45,806 nt of DNA from a virus. Below the pieces are notes generated by a model. That model searched no databases and was not told the origin of the DNA. It saw only the letters and a list, made by a program, of their open reading frames with translations. Each line of letters opens with the position of its first letter. Within the stretch, counting starts at the first letter, position 1. Positions 31,118 to 38,850 of the stretch are shown piece after piece. A program made the position numbers and the translations under genes. The stretch covers positions 1 to 45,806 of the IMG/VR virus record IMGVR_UViG_3300025314_000037. One strand, given 5' to 3'.

Positions 31118-31591
31118 TTATATTATTTCCTTTTCTTTAGTTATATCAAAAATAAAATATGAATTTTTTTCTTTAAATACATTTATTGCTGCGTTATACT
31201 TAATTAAGTTTGCATTAAACAATTCAATGTTTTTTTTATCTTTTAATTCTTTGTCAATTTTAGTATAAAAAGTTAAACTTGCAATTAAATTATAAAATTC
31301 AATTAAATTTGCAACACTTATTTTAATTTCAGTAAAATCAATATAACAACCCGATGTTACTTCACTGATTACTTTAAATTTCTCCTCTTCTTTTATTTTT
31401 GTTATTAATTCATTATTTTTATTATAAAATAAACTAATACTAAATTTATTATGTATTATAAAAGTAAATCCATATAAAGTAAAATTATATAAAGGGTTTA
31501 TCCTTAAACCTATACAAATTCCTAAATCTTTGTGAATAACATTAATTATATTAGTTTTTATATCTTTTTTAAGTATTGATTCATTTTCCAG
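31118..31591 (-). CDS. Hypothetical protein (157 aa) with a CTG start
   Basis: A frame of 158 codons with no ATG or GTG, and TTG only near its end, ends in TAA just before the dnaN ATG. AAGGAG (31603-31598) lies six bases before CTG at 31591, giving MENESILKKDIKTNIINVIH. Such a long open frame in DNA this AT-rich is very unlikely by chance, and composition is protein-like (TSGCYIDFTEIKISVANLIE). An ATG in another frame 8 bases further would connect only with an extra A in an A6 run. Function unknown; it lies between nadV and dnaN. Confidence 0.75.
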   Translation of the reverse strand: MENESILKKDIKTNIINVIHKDLGICIGLRINPLYNFTLYGFTFIIHNKFSISLFYNKNNELITKIKEEEKFKVISEVTSGCYIDFTEIKISVANLIEFYNLIASLTFYTKIDKELKDKKNIELFNANLIKYNAAINVFKEKNSYFIFDITKEKEII

Positions 31592-31629
31592 AAATGTCTC
31601 CTTATTTATATATAATTATAGCCTCATTT

Positions 31630-32253
31630 TTATCCATTTTGTAATAATCTTTCTCTTACTTCATTTAATAAAGCAGCTTCATTGCAAAACATGCCCCTAT
31701 AAGAAAAATCGTGTTGTAAAAAATCTTTCAATGAAGCATCATCACAAGTTAATTTTAAATATTTATTCTTAATTTGTGTATATAAATCACTTATTGTTGC
31801 ACTATTAATAGCCCCCCACAATGTAGTAGACAACAATGTTTCTAACATATTAGTTACCCAATAAAATTCAGGTAAAGTATTTACTATAGTCAAACAAGGA
31901 ACTCTTAATGAAACCCTACTTCCTTCTGGTAATGCTTTAATTTCTATAGGCAAATAACCTAAATCATGCAATTTTTCGTAATGAGTTACATCAATAATAT
32001 CTAAAGCATTTTTCAATCTTCTTTTTAATTTAGGTATTACTATATCTTTTGGAACATTAAAAAATTCTTTATTCCATCTATTAATTAAATATTCTTTTAT
32101 AAAATATTGCAGACCATAAAAAACATAATGTTTTAAATCTGGTATATAACTACCACGTATAGTCCAATTAGAATAAACTTTAGTAATACCTTCTGGGTAT
32201 TGTGGTGGGTGAGAAAACTTATATGCGTCACATAAATGAGCTATATTGTTCAT
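31630..32253 (-). pseudogene. nadV: Truncated nicotinamide phosphoribosyltransferase (NadV/Namat-like)
   Basis: The 207 residues match the N-terminal part of NadV/NAMPT: AYKFSHPPQYPEG near residue 10, WVTNMLETLLSTTLW, and LQHDFSYRG near residue 183. Intact enzymes are about 460-490 residues; here homology stops just after 'RGMFCNEAALL', before the GTDT-type catalytic Asp and the His loop, and a short unrelated tail leads to TAA. The following reading frame is unrelated. The product therefore should lack catalysis unless the second half is elsewhere. It follows the Prs gene by 21 bases, as in phage NARP1 cassettes that rebuild NAD+. Confidence 0.8.
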
Positions 32254-32274
32254 ATTTTATATTTCTTTCTTAAT

Positions 32275-33135
32275 TTAAATTACTTTATATTGAAAAAAAG
32301 AAGAAAATCCTTTTTCTGTGGATAAAAAATTAAAATCTGTTACTGAATTTGTTGTATAAACTTTATCTATCCATTTAAAAACTTCATCTAACCCTTTACT
32401 AAAAATTCCGTGTGTAACAACAAGTACAACTTTTCCAACATTTCTATCTCTTAATAATTTAGCTAATTCAATAAATGTTTTCGCTCCGTCTGCTATATCA
32501 TCAATTATAATACAGTCATGCTCACCAAAATCTGTTATAGGCACATGAGTATCCAATATTTTACCAGTTTGTATTTCTATGACTTTAGAACAATTTAGAA
32601 CTTTTTCAAAATTATAATCTTTGGCAAAAGAGGCTACTCTTTTAATAGCATCATAATCAGGAGAAACTATCCAAGTTTCTTGTTTATCTTTTGTAGTAGG
32701 TAAATATTCTTCAATAAACCAATCGTAAAAAGATTTAATAGGCATTTCTTCAAAATTATTTAAGCAAGCTTCTAATACATTAGAATGAGAGTCTAAAACT
32801 GAAACTGATTTAAAATTTAATGAATTTATAATAGGACATATAATATCTTTTAGATAATGTGTAGAACCTTTCTCAAATAATCTGTCCGATCTGGCTCCGA
32901 GAAAGTAGGAAACCTCCAAATAAATATTTACAACACCTTGCCTTTTTAATGCCTTAACTGCTAGTATAATTAATTGTAAATCATCCCAAGACATCCTTGT
33001 TGTAATTTTTACACACTTAGAGATGTAACAATCTTTTCCAAGAATAATTTGTTTTTGTGAATCAGAAAAATTAATAACTTCATAATTTATTGGTTCTAAC
33101 TCATTTCTGTGCCACTCTGTATTAGCTATTAACAT
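32275..33135 (-). CDS. prs: Ribose-phosphate pyrophosphokinase family (Prs / ADPR-PP synthetase-like)
   Basis: 286 residues with the PRPP-synthetase framework: LGARSDR (80-86), VLDSHS (114-119), VSPDYDAIKRVASFAK (158-172) and the PRPP-binding loop IDDIADGAKTF (211-221). Ordinary enzymes make PRPP from ribose-5-phosphate and ATP. In phage NARP1 systems the homolog pyrophosphorylates ADP-ribose, feeding NadV/Namat to rebuild NAD+ after host defence has destroyed it. The adjacent truncated nadV makes that reading attractive; sequence alone cannot tell the substrate. Starts after AAAAAGGG. Confidence 0.85.
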   Translation of the reverse strand: MLIANTEWHRNELEPINYEVINFSDSQKQIILGKDCYISKCVKITTRMSWDDLQLIILAVKALKRQGVVNIYLEVSYFLGARSDRLFEKGSTHYLKDIICPIINSLNFKSVSVLDSHSNVLEACLNNFEEMPIKSFYDWFIEEYLPTTKDKQETWIVSPDYDAIKRVASFAKDYNFEKVLNCSKVIEIQTGKILDTHVPITDFGEHDCIIIDDIADGAKTFIELAKLLRDRNVGKVVLVVTHGIFSKGLDEVFKWIDKVYTTNSVTDFNFLSTEKGFSSFFQYKVI

Positions 33136-33151
33136 AATATCCCTTTTTTAA

Positions 33152-33313
33152 TTATTTAAAAATTTTTTCTTTTTTCTTAGAATCATATACATATAATGAA
33201 TATTTTTGCTTTTTTATTAAGTTTATTAATTCCTTAAAATAAATTTTCATTGCTTTTGTCTTATTATTAGTTTTACCAAGTTCCTTGTTTTTTAGATATA
33301 TTTTATATCTCAT
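33152..33313 (-). CDS. Small lysine-rich protein (53 aa)
   Basis: ATG at 33313. MRYKIYLKNKELGKTNNKTK then a basic helix. No recognisable motif. Fills the gap between 33323 and prs. Confidence 0.5.
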   Translation of the reverse strand: MRYKIYLKNKELGKTNNKTKAMKIYFKELINLIKKQKYSLYVYDSKKKEKIFK

Positions 33314-33322
33314 AATCCTTTT

Positions 33323-33661
33323 TTATCCATTTGGCACAAAGAAAAATATAAAACCTTTATTTAATAATCTTTTGAATTTACCATATTCATCAATATTATC
33401 TATATCTTGTAAAAAATTTAGTAAATCAGATAAATTTACTTTATTTTCACTAATACAGTGTTGAGAAAAATCCCAAAAATCAGTAATTCCTAAAATCTTG
33501 GCTAATACTTTACTTTCATCTGTACCACTACAATGAAAAAATTCCACAATTACTAACATATTATCAATAACATTATCATAACCATCAGCAGGATATGGCA
33601 TACATTCGTTAATATCTTTACTAAACTTTCCAATTCCTACTATATAAGAATTACTGCTCAT
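33323..33661 (-). CDS. Conserved phage-type protein (112 aa)
   Basis: ATG after AGGAG. MSSNSYIVGIGKFSKDINEC, then a region with DMLVIVEFFHCSGTDESKVL-like texture and a C-terminal helix. The pattern 'YPADGYDNV...FHCSGTDESKVLAKILG' looks like a conserved phage family but I cannot name it. Confidence 0.6.
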   Translation of the reverse strand: MSSNSYIVGIGKFSKDINECMPYPADGYDNVIDNMLVIVEFFHCSGTDESKVLAKILGITDFWDFSQHCISENKVNLSDLLNFLQDIDNIDEYGKFKRLLNKGFIFFFVPNG

Positions 33662-33701
33662 AAATTATGCTCCTGTGGAATAAAATAATGAAATATTGAA
33701 G

Positions 33702-34481
33702 TTATAATAAAGGTATAATTAATTTGAATTCTTGGTTACTCCAATATCCCTCTATTAGTTCTATTTGCAACTTATTTATTTTTTCTAAATCAGGTATCTC
33801 TGGTAATTTAGAATGATTGAAAGCATTAGTTAATTGCTCTTCTAAATAAGCAGCTTTATCAATAATATGTGATAATGGCCATTCACCTTTTCTAATTTGC
33901 ATTAAATATTTTGCCCAATCTGTAGGAAATTTAATATTACCTGTGTCTAATAATTCTATTCCAAAGAGCAGAAGACGAATGAGGTGTGCCCCAAACTTAG
34001 TGTCAAAAGTATACTTATCTACAATATCTTTCCTCAGTCCTATGGGCTCTTTTGTTATTAATTTTCTTTTTTGTGCTTTAGCATAACCATAAAATTTATA
34101 GTATGCTCTTTTAGATAAGAATATATTTTTATGAGTTAATATTTCTGTACCAAAATTATTGCAATATACAATATTTTCCTTATTCACAAATAATGTTTCT
34201 ATAACATTAGGATTATTATCACTTAATAATTTAAAATATTTTTGCAAAGAATAGCATGTATAATCACTATCAAATTTAGTATTTCTTTTATCAGAACTGG
34301 ACGGATTTGTTCGTTCCTCTAATAATTCAAAACAATGTGTTCCCAATACATAGTCTTTATTAGGGACACATACACCAAAATGGTCAATATCACTACTCCC
34401 TTCAATATAAGTTCCATACAATTTTGAACCTGTTCTAATTTTCAATATTGTATTTTTATCAACCATCTCTTTAATGTTCAT
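33702..34481 (-). CDS. RlaP-like nucleotidyltransferase
   Basis: 259 residues. The N-terminal GSKLYGTYIEGSSDIDHFGV (Gly18-Ser19, Asp31, Asp33) is the GS...DxD metal and nucleotide site of polymerase-beta-fold nucleotidyltransferases, in the form typical of RlaP ('RNA ligase-associated') proteins. The C-terminal half is helical (YGYAKAQKRKL...). RlaP proteins are found with RNA ligases in RNA-repair cassettes. Here a DRB0094-type ligase is encoded 21 kb away on the same strand; whether they work together is inference. The start overlaps the preceding gene's end. Confidence 0.75.
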   Translation of the reverse strand: MNIKEMVDKNTILKIRTGSKLYGTYIEGSSDIDHFGVCVPNKDYVLGTHCFELLEERTNPSSSDKRNTKFDSDYTCYSLQKYFKLLSDNNPNVIETLFVNKENIVYCNNFGTEILTHKNIFLSKRAYYKFYGYAKAQKRKLITKEPIGLRKDIVDKYTFDTKFGAHLIRLLLFGIELLDTGNIKFPTDWAKYLMQIRKGEWPLSHIIDKAAYLEEQLTNAFNHSKLPEIPDLEKINKLQIELIEGYWSNQEFKLIIPLL

Positions 34482-35013
34482 TTATATATCCTATAGTTTT
34501 AACCATTTTTGTCTCATCCGGAAAATAACTAACCAAATGTTCATTCATCTCATTAAAATAATCTATTGATTCTGACAAATCATCCACCTTATGTAAATCA
34601 TCTTCAATACCCTCATAACTGTTTTCACCAATCTCTTCTAATAAGTCGTCTATTTGTATTTTTGGGAAAGGTATTATTTTACATACATAAACATATTCAG
34701 GTATTTCTTCTTCATCTTCTTGCAATTCTTCAATAAGTTCAGATATATTAGAATAATATTTATCGTTATAATATACCCAATCATCCCATGTATCTAATTT
34801 TTCAGCTTTTTCTATTTTGTTACTCTCTATACATTCTCTATGTTCAAGCCAGTGTTTTTCTTCAACCAACTTACCACAATATTTACAGTTATTTCTTTTA
34901 CAACAATTATCAACTCTTTCTTTATCTGTTGCTACAATTTTACAATCTGAGCAATACCAAACATGTGCTGAATTACCATTTTCTAAAAATAATTCCTGTG
35001 CATTCGTTTTTAT
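34471..35013 (-). CDS. Zinc-binding phage protein (about 180 aa) with no canonical start
   Basis: An in-frame TTG at 34869 would remove the conserved N terminus. Upstream the frame reads KTNAQELFLENGNSAHVWYC and then a four-cysteine stretch (YCSDC, CC, CKYC), a family I recognise from many phages, normally starting at an ATG just before 'NAQE'. Here the stop of the previous gene (TAG 35014-35016) is followed by ATA-AAA-ACG. GGAGGT lies eight bases before ACG (35007); ATA at 35013 directly abuts the stop. One A fewer in the A5 run would join an upstream ATG. The C-terminal part is acidic. Confidence 0.65.
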   Translation of the reverse strand: MKTNAQELFLENGNSAHVWYCSDCKIVATDKERVDNCCKRNNCKYCGKLVEEKHWLEHRECIESNKIEKAEKLDTWDDWVYYNDKYYSNISELIEELQEDEEEIPEYVYVCKIIPFPKIQIDDLLEEIGENSYEGIEDDLHKVDDLSESIDYFNEMNEHLVSYFPDETKMVKTIGYINEH

Positions 35014-35280
35014 CTACCTCCATAAATACTTTTTAAAATCTATTACACCATCCATTCTTCCAAGTTCATAACTTCTCAATATTATTTTTTGTACCCAAGA
35101 TAAATCTCTGAAAAAACGAACATCTTCTATTTCCATTGTATCAGATTCTAATAATATTGTTTCCCCATTATGTAATACTCTGAGATAAGAAGCATACTCC
35201 TTACCACTTCCATTATTAGATGCACTTTCTTGCTCTTCTTTACCTAAATCATCATAATTTTCTCTTCTAACCTCTAACAT
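35014..35280 (-). CDS. Hypothetical protein (88 aa)
   Basis: MLEVRRENYDDLGKEEQESA; acidic N terminus, then a beta/alpha C-terminal part ending FKKYLWR. First gene behind the 35329 promoter. A common phage pattern (YASYLRVLHNGETILLESD) but unnamed. Its last codons TGG AGG TAG supply the ribosome binding site for the next gene. Confidence 0.65.
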   Translation of the reverse strand: MLEVRRENYDDLGKEEQESASNNGSGKEYASYLRVLHNGETILLESDTMEIEDVRFFRDLSWVQKIILRSYELGRMDGVIDFKKYLWR

Positions 35281-35328
35281 AGTTTTGCCCCTTTCATAAA
35301 AATTTATAATAAATTAAATTATATCTTT

Positions 35329-35356
35329 ATTATACTTTGATTATTGGTTTTGTCAA
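35329..35356 (-). promoter_or_regulatory. Strong sigma70/SigA-type promoter
   Basis: TTGACA, 16-base spacer, TATAAT, both boxes perfect, in a 99-bp gap before the 88-residue gene. It lacks the TTCATTATCAA extension of the 20505 and 26505 promoters. It would drive the cassette that includes RlaP, Prs/NadV and possibly dnaN and polA. Confidence 0.85.
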
Positions 35357-35379
35357 TAGTAATTTTAAAATTATTTTAA

Positions 35380-36357
35380 TCAAATTTTTATGCTATTTAA
35401 TAAAATATTCATGTGTTCTTGCTGCATATCCCCAGCATCTTTTATATCTTTAAATGGAAACATAATAATTTTAAGATTAGGTATAAAATTCAGATTGCTG
35501 GATAATAGTAATGATTGAAATATTTCGTTTCTATCCAACATTATAAATACTTTATTATATTTAGATGCAATTTTTGATAATAAAACTCTTTGTGCATTAC
35601 TTATACTTTTTGTATATAAACAAGTAACTCTATACCCATAAAAAGGAAATAAATAGTCTAGTTTCATAGCATCAAAAGGGCCTTCCACAACAAATAATAC
35701 ATTCCCCCGCCTATTAATAAAATCATAATCAAATAACGTATCTTTGATATTATTTACAGATTCTTCCACAGGATGAGTTAAATACCTCAATAGAGCATTT
35801 TTATATATACTTCGGGATGTCCATGTTATTAATTGGAAATTCCTATAAACAGGTATAATAACTCTGAATTTATATTTACCCATTAAACAACATTTTAAAC
35901 CGTAATCTTCAATTATTATGTTTGGTTCATCAAAACCTCTATCTACTAAATAATCCCAAAATCTCTTAGTATCACCTTTGTTTAAAATATTCTGAAATTC
36001 TGGTAAAAATTCCAAAGAAGTAATTTTGTTGTTTACACTATTATCTTTTTTCATAAATCTATTTTTTATTGACGCAAACTCATTTTCTATTAATAATTTT
36101 TTATCATCACAGAGTAACCTGATTTGCTGTTCTGAACATTTTAATAATTTTTTAAATAAATTATAATATCCCTTTCCTTTATGTTTACTATTCTTCCAAC
36201 ATGACCAAAAGGAGGTTCTGGGATTTATACCTAAATGGAAGTCCTCATCATCTTCACAAAACGGACAATTTATTCCTATCCATCCTTTTCCTACATTTTC
36301 TCCATGCTCCCTTATTTCTATATTATACTGTGAAAAGATTTTTTTAATATTAACCAT
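35380..36357 (-). CDS. DNA primase (zinc-finger plus Toprim)
   Basis: 325 residues. N-terminal zinc-binding region CPFC (31, 34) with Cys53 and His59, the CHC2-type finger that selects the template site; central RNA-polymerase part; Toprim catalytic motifs VVEGPFDAM and MLDRN toward the C terminus. It makes RNA primers for lagging-strand synthesis and should act with the DnaB-like helicase at 41885. Unlike T7 gp4, helicase and primase are separate genes. Shorter than cellular DnaG (about 600), normal for phage. Confidence 0.87.
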   Translation of the reverse strand: MVNIKKIFSQYNIEIREHGENVGKGWIGINCPFCEDDEDFHLGINPRTSFWSCWKNSKHKGKGYYNLFKKLLKCSEQQIRLLCDDKKLLIENEFASIKNRFMKKDNSVNNKITSLEFLPEFQNILNKGDTKRFWDYLVDRGFDEPNIIIEDYGLKCCLMGKYKFRVIIPVYRNFQLITWTSRSIYKNALLRYLTHPVEESVNNIKDTLFDYDFINRRGNVLFVVEGPFDAMKLDYLFPFYGYRVTCLYTKSISNAQRVLLSKIASKYNKVFIMLDRNEIFQSLLLSSNLNFIPNLKIIMFPFKDIKDAGDMQQEHMNILLNSIKI

Positions 36358-36391
36358 TATTTTAATAATTATAATAGAAATAAAAAAATTA

Positions 36392-36420
36392 TTGTATTTT
36401 ACCCTTATTTATTATATAAT
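36392..36420 (+). promoter_or_regulatory. Candidate plus-strand promoter for the GIY-YIG stub
   Basis: TTGTAT (36392-36397), 17-base spacer, TATAAT (36415-36420). The ATG at 36428 would lie at or next to the transcription start, implying leaderless mRNA. This is the only plus-strand promoter-gene pair inside the minus-strand block. Confidence 0.4.
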
Positions 36421-36427
36421 ATTACAT

Positions 36428-36544
36428 ATGAAAATTCAAGGTATTTATAAAATAAAAAATTTACTTAATGGTAAAGTCTATATAGGTCAAAGTGTAAATA
36501 TAGAAAAAAGATTTTACAATCATAAAAATAATTTAAAAATATAA
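36428..36544 (+). pseudogene. Truncated GIY-YIG endonuclease (38 aa)
   Basis: MKIQGIYKIKNLLNGKVYIG contains the GIY...YIG signature and continues QSVNIEKRFYNHKNNLK, the usual start of a GIY-YIG homing endonuclease, then TAA. The rest of the nuclease is absent in any frame downstream. It lies opposite to all neighbours, as expected for an inserted free-standing homing gene. No ribosome binding site is visible. Remnant of a mobile element, or a much shortened protein. Confidence 0.75.
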
Positions 36545-36567
36545 AAATCAAATTATATATTCAATTA

Positions 36568-36657
36568 CTAAATTTCTTTTTCTCTTATATCTTTATTCCA
36601 GTGTATAATACTTTGTTTTACTGCTTTTATTTCTTCATCTGTTAATTTTAATTTCAT
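36568..36657 (-). CDS. 29-residue protein, probably a truncated phage gene
   Basis: ATG at 36657 lies two bases after the end of the previous gene. MKLKLTDEEIKAVKQSIIHW then NKDIREKEI and stop. The start resembles longer phage proteins with a helical N terminus ('AIKHWEEDI...'), so this may be a remnant cut off near the GIY-YIG insertion. Confidence 0.45.
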   Translation of the reverse strand: MKLKLTDEEIKAVKQSIIHWNKDIREKEI

Positions 36658-36658
36658 G

Positions 36659-36958
36659 TTAATAAAGCTCCTCAGAAATAAGTCCATCAGATAAATATTT
36701 AACCTGCCCAGCCTCAAATGCTATTTTAGCTGCATCTTCTCTGCTGACAAATCTATTTTTAGATGTAAGAAATCCTTGAATTTGTTTAACTTTAGTAGGC
36801 CTATAAGTAGAAAGTGATAAATATTGTAAAATACAATTATCATGCCTAAATCCACATATTACATATCCTATTTGAATATTATTTGGCTGATGAGCATATA
36901 TAGTTAAATCATCAAAATGAATTGTGGCACATAATATATATTCTTGTTTATTATTCAT
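36659..36958 (-). CDS. Conserved phage protein (99 aa)
   Basis: MNNKQEYILCATIHFDDLTI; then IGYVICGFRHDNCILQYLSL, QGFLTSKNRFVSREDAAKIAFEAGQV. I recognise this 'ICGxRHxNC ... GFLTSxNRFVxRxEAA' pattern from many phage and prophage proteins of unknown function; the conserved Cys/His/Arg cluster suggests a metal or nucleotide site. 8-base overlap with the upstream gene. Confidence 0.7.
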   Translation of the reverse strand: MNNKQEYILCATIHFDDLTIYAHQPNNIQIGYVICGFRHDNCILQYLSLSTYRPTKVKQIQGFLTSKNRFVSREDAAKIAFEAGQVKYLSDGLISEELY

Positions 36959-37277
36959 TTATTGCTTCCCATGCTTTTGCCAAACTTTGCTCAATTTTAA
37001 GATATTTTATCATAAATTCTTCTGGTTTTATTGTATATACTTTTAAATTAAACCAAAAACCTTCTTTATTTTGGGCTGTAATACAAACTTCTACAAATTC
37101 TTCCAATTGTTCAAAAATAGTATATTTAACACATATTTGTACATGTTTTAAATTACAATTACATTTAATTTTACTACTAGATTGTTTACAAAATAACTTT
37201 ATTTTTATTGTATCTATGTATGATGGGTATTCTTTATAACCATTATCTAGTAAAAATTGTATAAATTTATTATTCAC
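36951..37277 (-). CDS. Hypothetical protein (108 aa)
   Basis: MNNKFIQFLLDNGYKEYPSY, with two closely spaced cysteines (CNC) in the middle and alternating strands. Preceded by AAGGAGAG; the first codon may be the GTG/ATG pair at 37277. Unknown function; overlaps the next gene. Confidence 0.6.
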   Translation of the reverse strand: MNNKFIQFLLDNGYKEYPSYIDTIKIKLFCKQSSSKIKCNCNLKHVQICVKYTIFEQLEEFVEVCITAQNKEGFWFNLKVYTIKPEEFMIKYLKIEQSLAKAWEAINE

Positions 37278-37366
37278 AAACTCTCCTTAATTTAATATAA
37301 ATCTTGTCTGATTTTCACAGTTTTTATATAAGAATAAAAGCATAGTCATTTCTGTATTGATAACGA

Positions 37367-37391
37367 GGTGATTACGAGCAACTCATTCACC
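37367..37391 (-). other. Hairpin in a 187-base intergenic gap
   Basis: GGTGA-(AT)-GAG-TTG-CTC-(GTAA)-TCACC on the minus strand forms a short stem with an internal loop, within a locally GC-richer patch (about 37360-37415). The rest of the 37278-37464 gap has no convincing gene. A 14-codon GTG frame overlaps the hairpin but has no clear ribosome binding site. Confidence 0.35.
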
Positions 37392-37464
37392 CTAGTCGGT
37401 AAAAACAAAACATCTGTATAATAAACTAACTTTTATCTAACGGCTGTAACGTCAAACATTTATA

Positions 37465-37851
37465 TTATTCTACTGTTGGATCATTAAAATTATATTTTAG
37501 TGCCGTAGCCTTAAATAAAGGCATCCCATATCTAGAATAATTATCAAAATTTTCAAGACCTTCCTCTAATATCCAATTCCACATACCTACAACATAATAC
37601 ATTGCTTCTGATGACAATCCTCTTTGGTTTATTGCTTTTTCAAATCCAAAAGCAACATCTTTTTCCAATTGTTTAAGTATGTTTTCTCTAGTAAAAGAAA
37701 TTTCTTTATGTTTTCCCTTATATTCATCTTTTATTTCAATGCCAAAATCTTCTAATTCTTTCTCTGGAATAAATTGTATAAGTCTATTAATATCTCTGTC
37801 ATCAAGAGTATGTGATTTATAATTTTCTTTTATGTATTGCAATGTTTTCAT
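37465..37851 (-). CDS. Conserved phage protein (128 aa)
   Basis: MKTLQYIKENYKSHTLDDRD, then a segment 'FGFEKAINQRGLSSEAMYYV', 'MWNWILEEG', ending MPLFKATALKYNF. This pattern recurs in phage genomes without known function. Helical throughout. Separated from the next gene by 6 bases. Confidence 0.65.
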   Translation of the reverse strand: MKTLQYIKENYKSHTLDDRDINRLIQFIPEKELEDFGIEIKDEYKGKHKEISFTRENILKQLEKDVAFGFEKAINQRGLSSEAMYYVVGMWNWILEEGLENFDNYSRYGMPLFKATALKYNFNDPTVE

Positions 37852-37857
37852 GTTATA

Positions 37858-38595
37858 TTACTCCTCAAAAACTTTAGAATAATTATTGAGTATATGAACA
37901 TCTATCATTTTTAAAAATTCATCAAAATCATAAGTTTTATTATTAAATTCACATGTATTCATAGTATCAATCAAATCTTTTAAAAAAGCGATATCAATGC
38001 CCATTAATTGTTCTATTAATTTTACATAAGTATCTATCTTTAGTTTTTCTATTGATAATCCTAGTTTTATAATCTCACACCCAGATATTTTATACTCTTT
38101 TTTTAAAAATTTCCTTAATCTAAATAAACTAGATATTGGAAAAGATGCTTTAATATTAAATATTAATTCTTTGCATGCTAAATTTCTGAAAAAGTTATCA
38201 TAAAAATAAAATTTATCCTCTTTAAATGAATATGCACCCATACAAATAGTAAAATCAAATGATGTTAAAACTTCTCCCGGACTCCCCATATAGGAAGGTT
38301 TACATATAAACTGAAAAGTTTCTTTATCTATTTTATAACTTTTTGCATTTTCTGTTTGCCATTCTAATTTAGAATTTGTTGGTAATTTAATTATAAAATC
38401 TCTATAATCAAATTCAGTACAAAAATAAATATCGTAATCATTAATTTTATTACCACTAAAAATTGAAGTAATAGCACCACCAGCCACATAACAATTAGTA
38501 TTTTTGAATAACTTTAATAAATCTAAATTTATACCTTTCTCTAATAAAAATTTTTCTTTTAAATAATTATTTCCATCTACTGTAATAATATTCAT
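37858..38595 (-). CDS. Nucleotidyltransferase-fold protein (245 aa)
   Basis: CYVAGGAITSIFSGNKINDY followed by DIYF is the G-G...D-x-D active-site signature of polymerase-beta/tRNA-nucleotidyltransferase-like enzymes. The remainder is helical. Similar phage proteins are annotated nucleotidyltransferase, without known substrate. It is the second such fold in the window (see 33702). First gene after the 38640 promoter. Confidence 0.72.
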   Translation of the reverse strand: MNIITVDGNNYLKEKFLLEKGINLDLLKLFKNTNCYVAGGAITSIFSGNKINDYDIYFCTEFDYRDFIIKLPTNSKLEWQTENAKSYKIDKETFQFICKPSYMGSPGEVLTSFDFTICMGAYSFKEDKFYFYDNFFRNLACKELIFNIKASFPISSLFRLRKFLKKEYKISGCEIIKLGLSIEKLKIDTYVKLIEQLMGIDIAFLKDLIDTMNTCEFNNKTYDFDEFLKMIDVHILNNYSKVFEE

Positions 38596-38639
38596 AATTA
38601 TTTTCCTTATTTAAGTTTAAAGTCTCATCTTGGTGCTAT

Positions 38640-38667
38640 ATTATACTAGGATAATTCAATTTGTCAA
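38640..38667 (-). promoter_or_regulatory. Strong sigma70/SigA-type promoter
   Basis: Perfect TTGACA and TATAAT separated by 16 bases; the -35 overlaps the stop of the preceding 56-residue gene. The spacer ends CCTAG just as in the 20505 promoter. Confidence 0.85.
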
Positions 38668-38834
38668 GTTAAAATCTTTAAATTATTTTTTAAATTTAAA
38701 ATTATTTCTCTGGCTTTTTCCCAATCAGTTACATCTACAATTACATGAGTTTTGAAAAATAAGGAATCTTCCTCTCCTAATTTAGAATAAATATATTCAG
38801 AAAATGGGTGACTGTGTAAAAATTCATGACTCAT
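38664..38834 (-). CDS. Small hypothetical protein (56 aa)
   Basis: ATG at 38834 with AAAGGATAAA upstream. MSHEFLHSHPFSEYIYSKLG, then a ferredoxin-like beta-alpha segment (THVIVDVTDWEKAREIILNL). The stop lies inside the next promoter's -35. Not recognised. Confidence 0.6.
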   Translation of the reverse strand: MSHEFLHSHPFSEYIYSKLGEEDSLFFKTHVIVDVTDWEKAREIILNLKNNLKILT

Positions 38835-38850
38835 TTTATCCTTTTCTCCG

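Noticed and set aside
31118-31629. Second half of NadV in the region after its stop
   Set aside because: The following 157-residue frame shows none of the GTDT or PASEHS-type segments of NadV, and other frames are not open.
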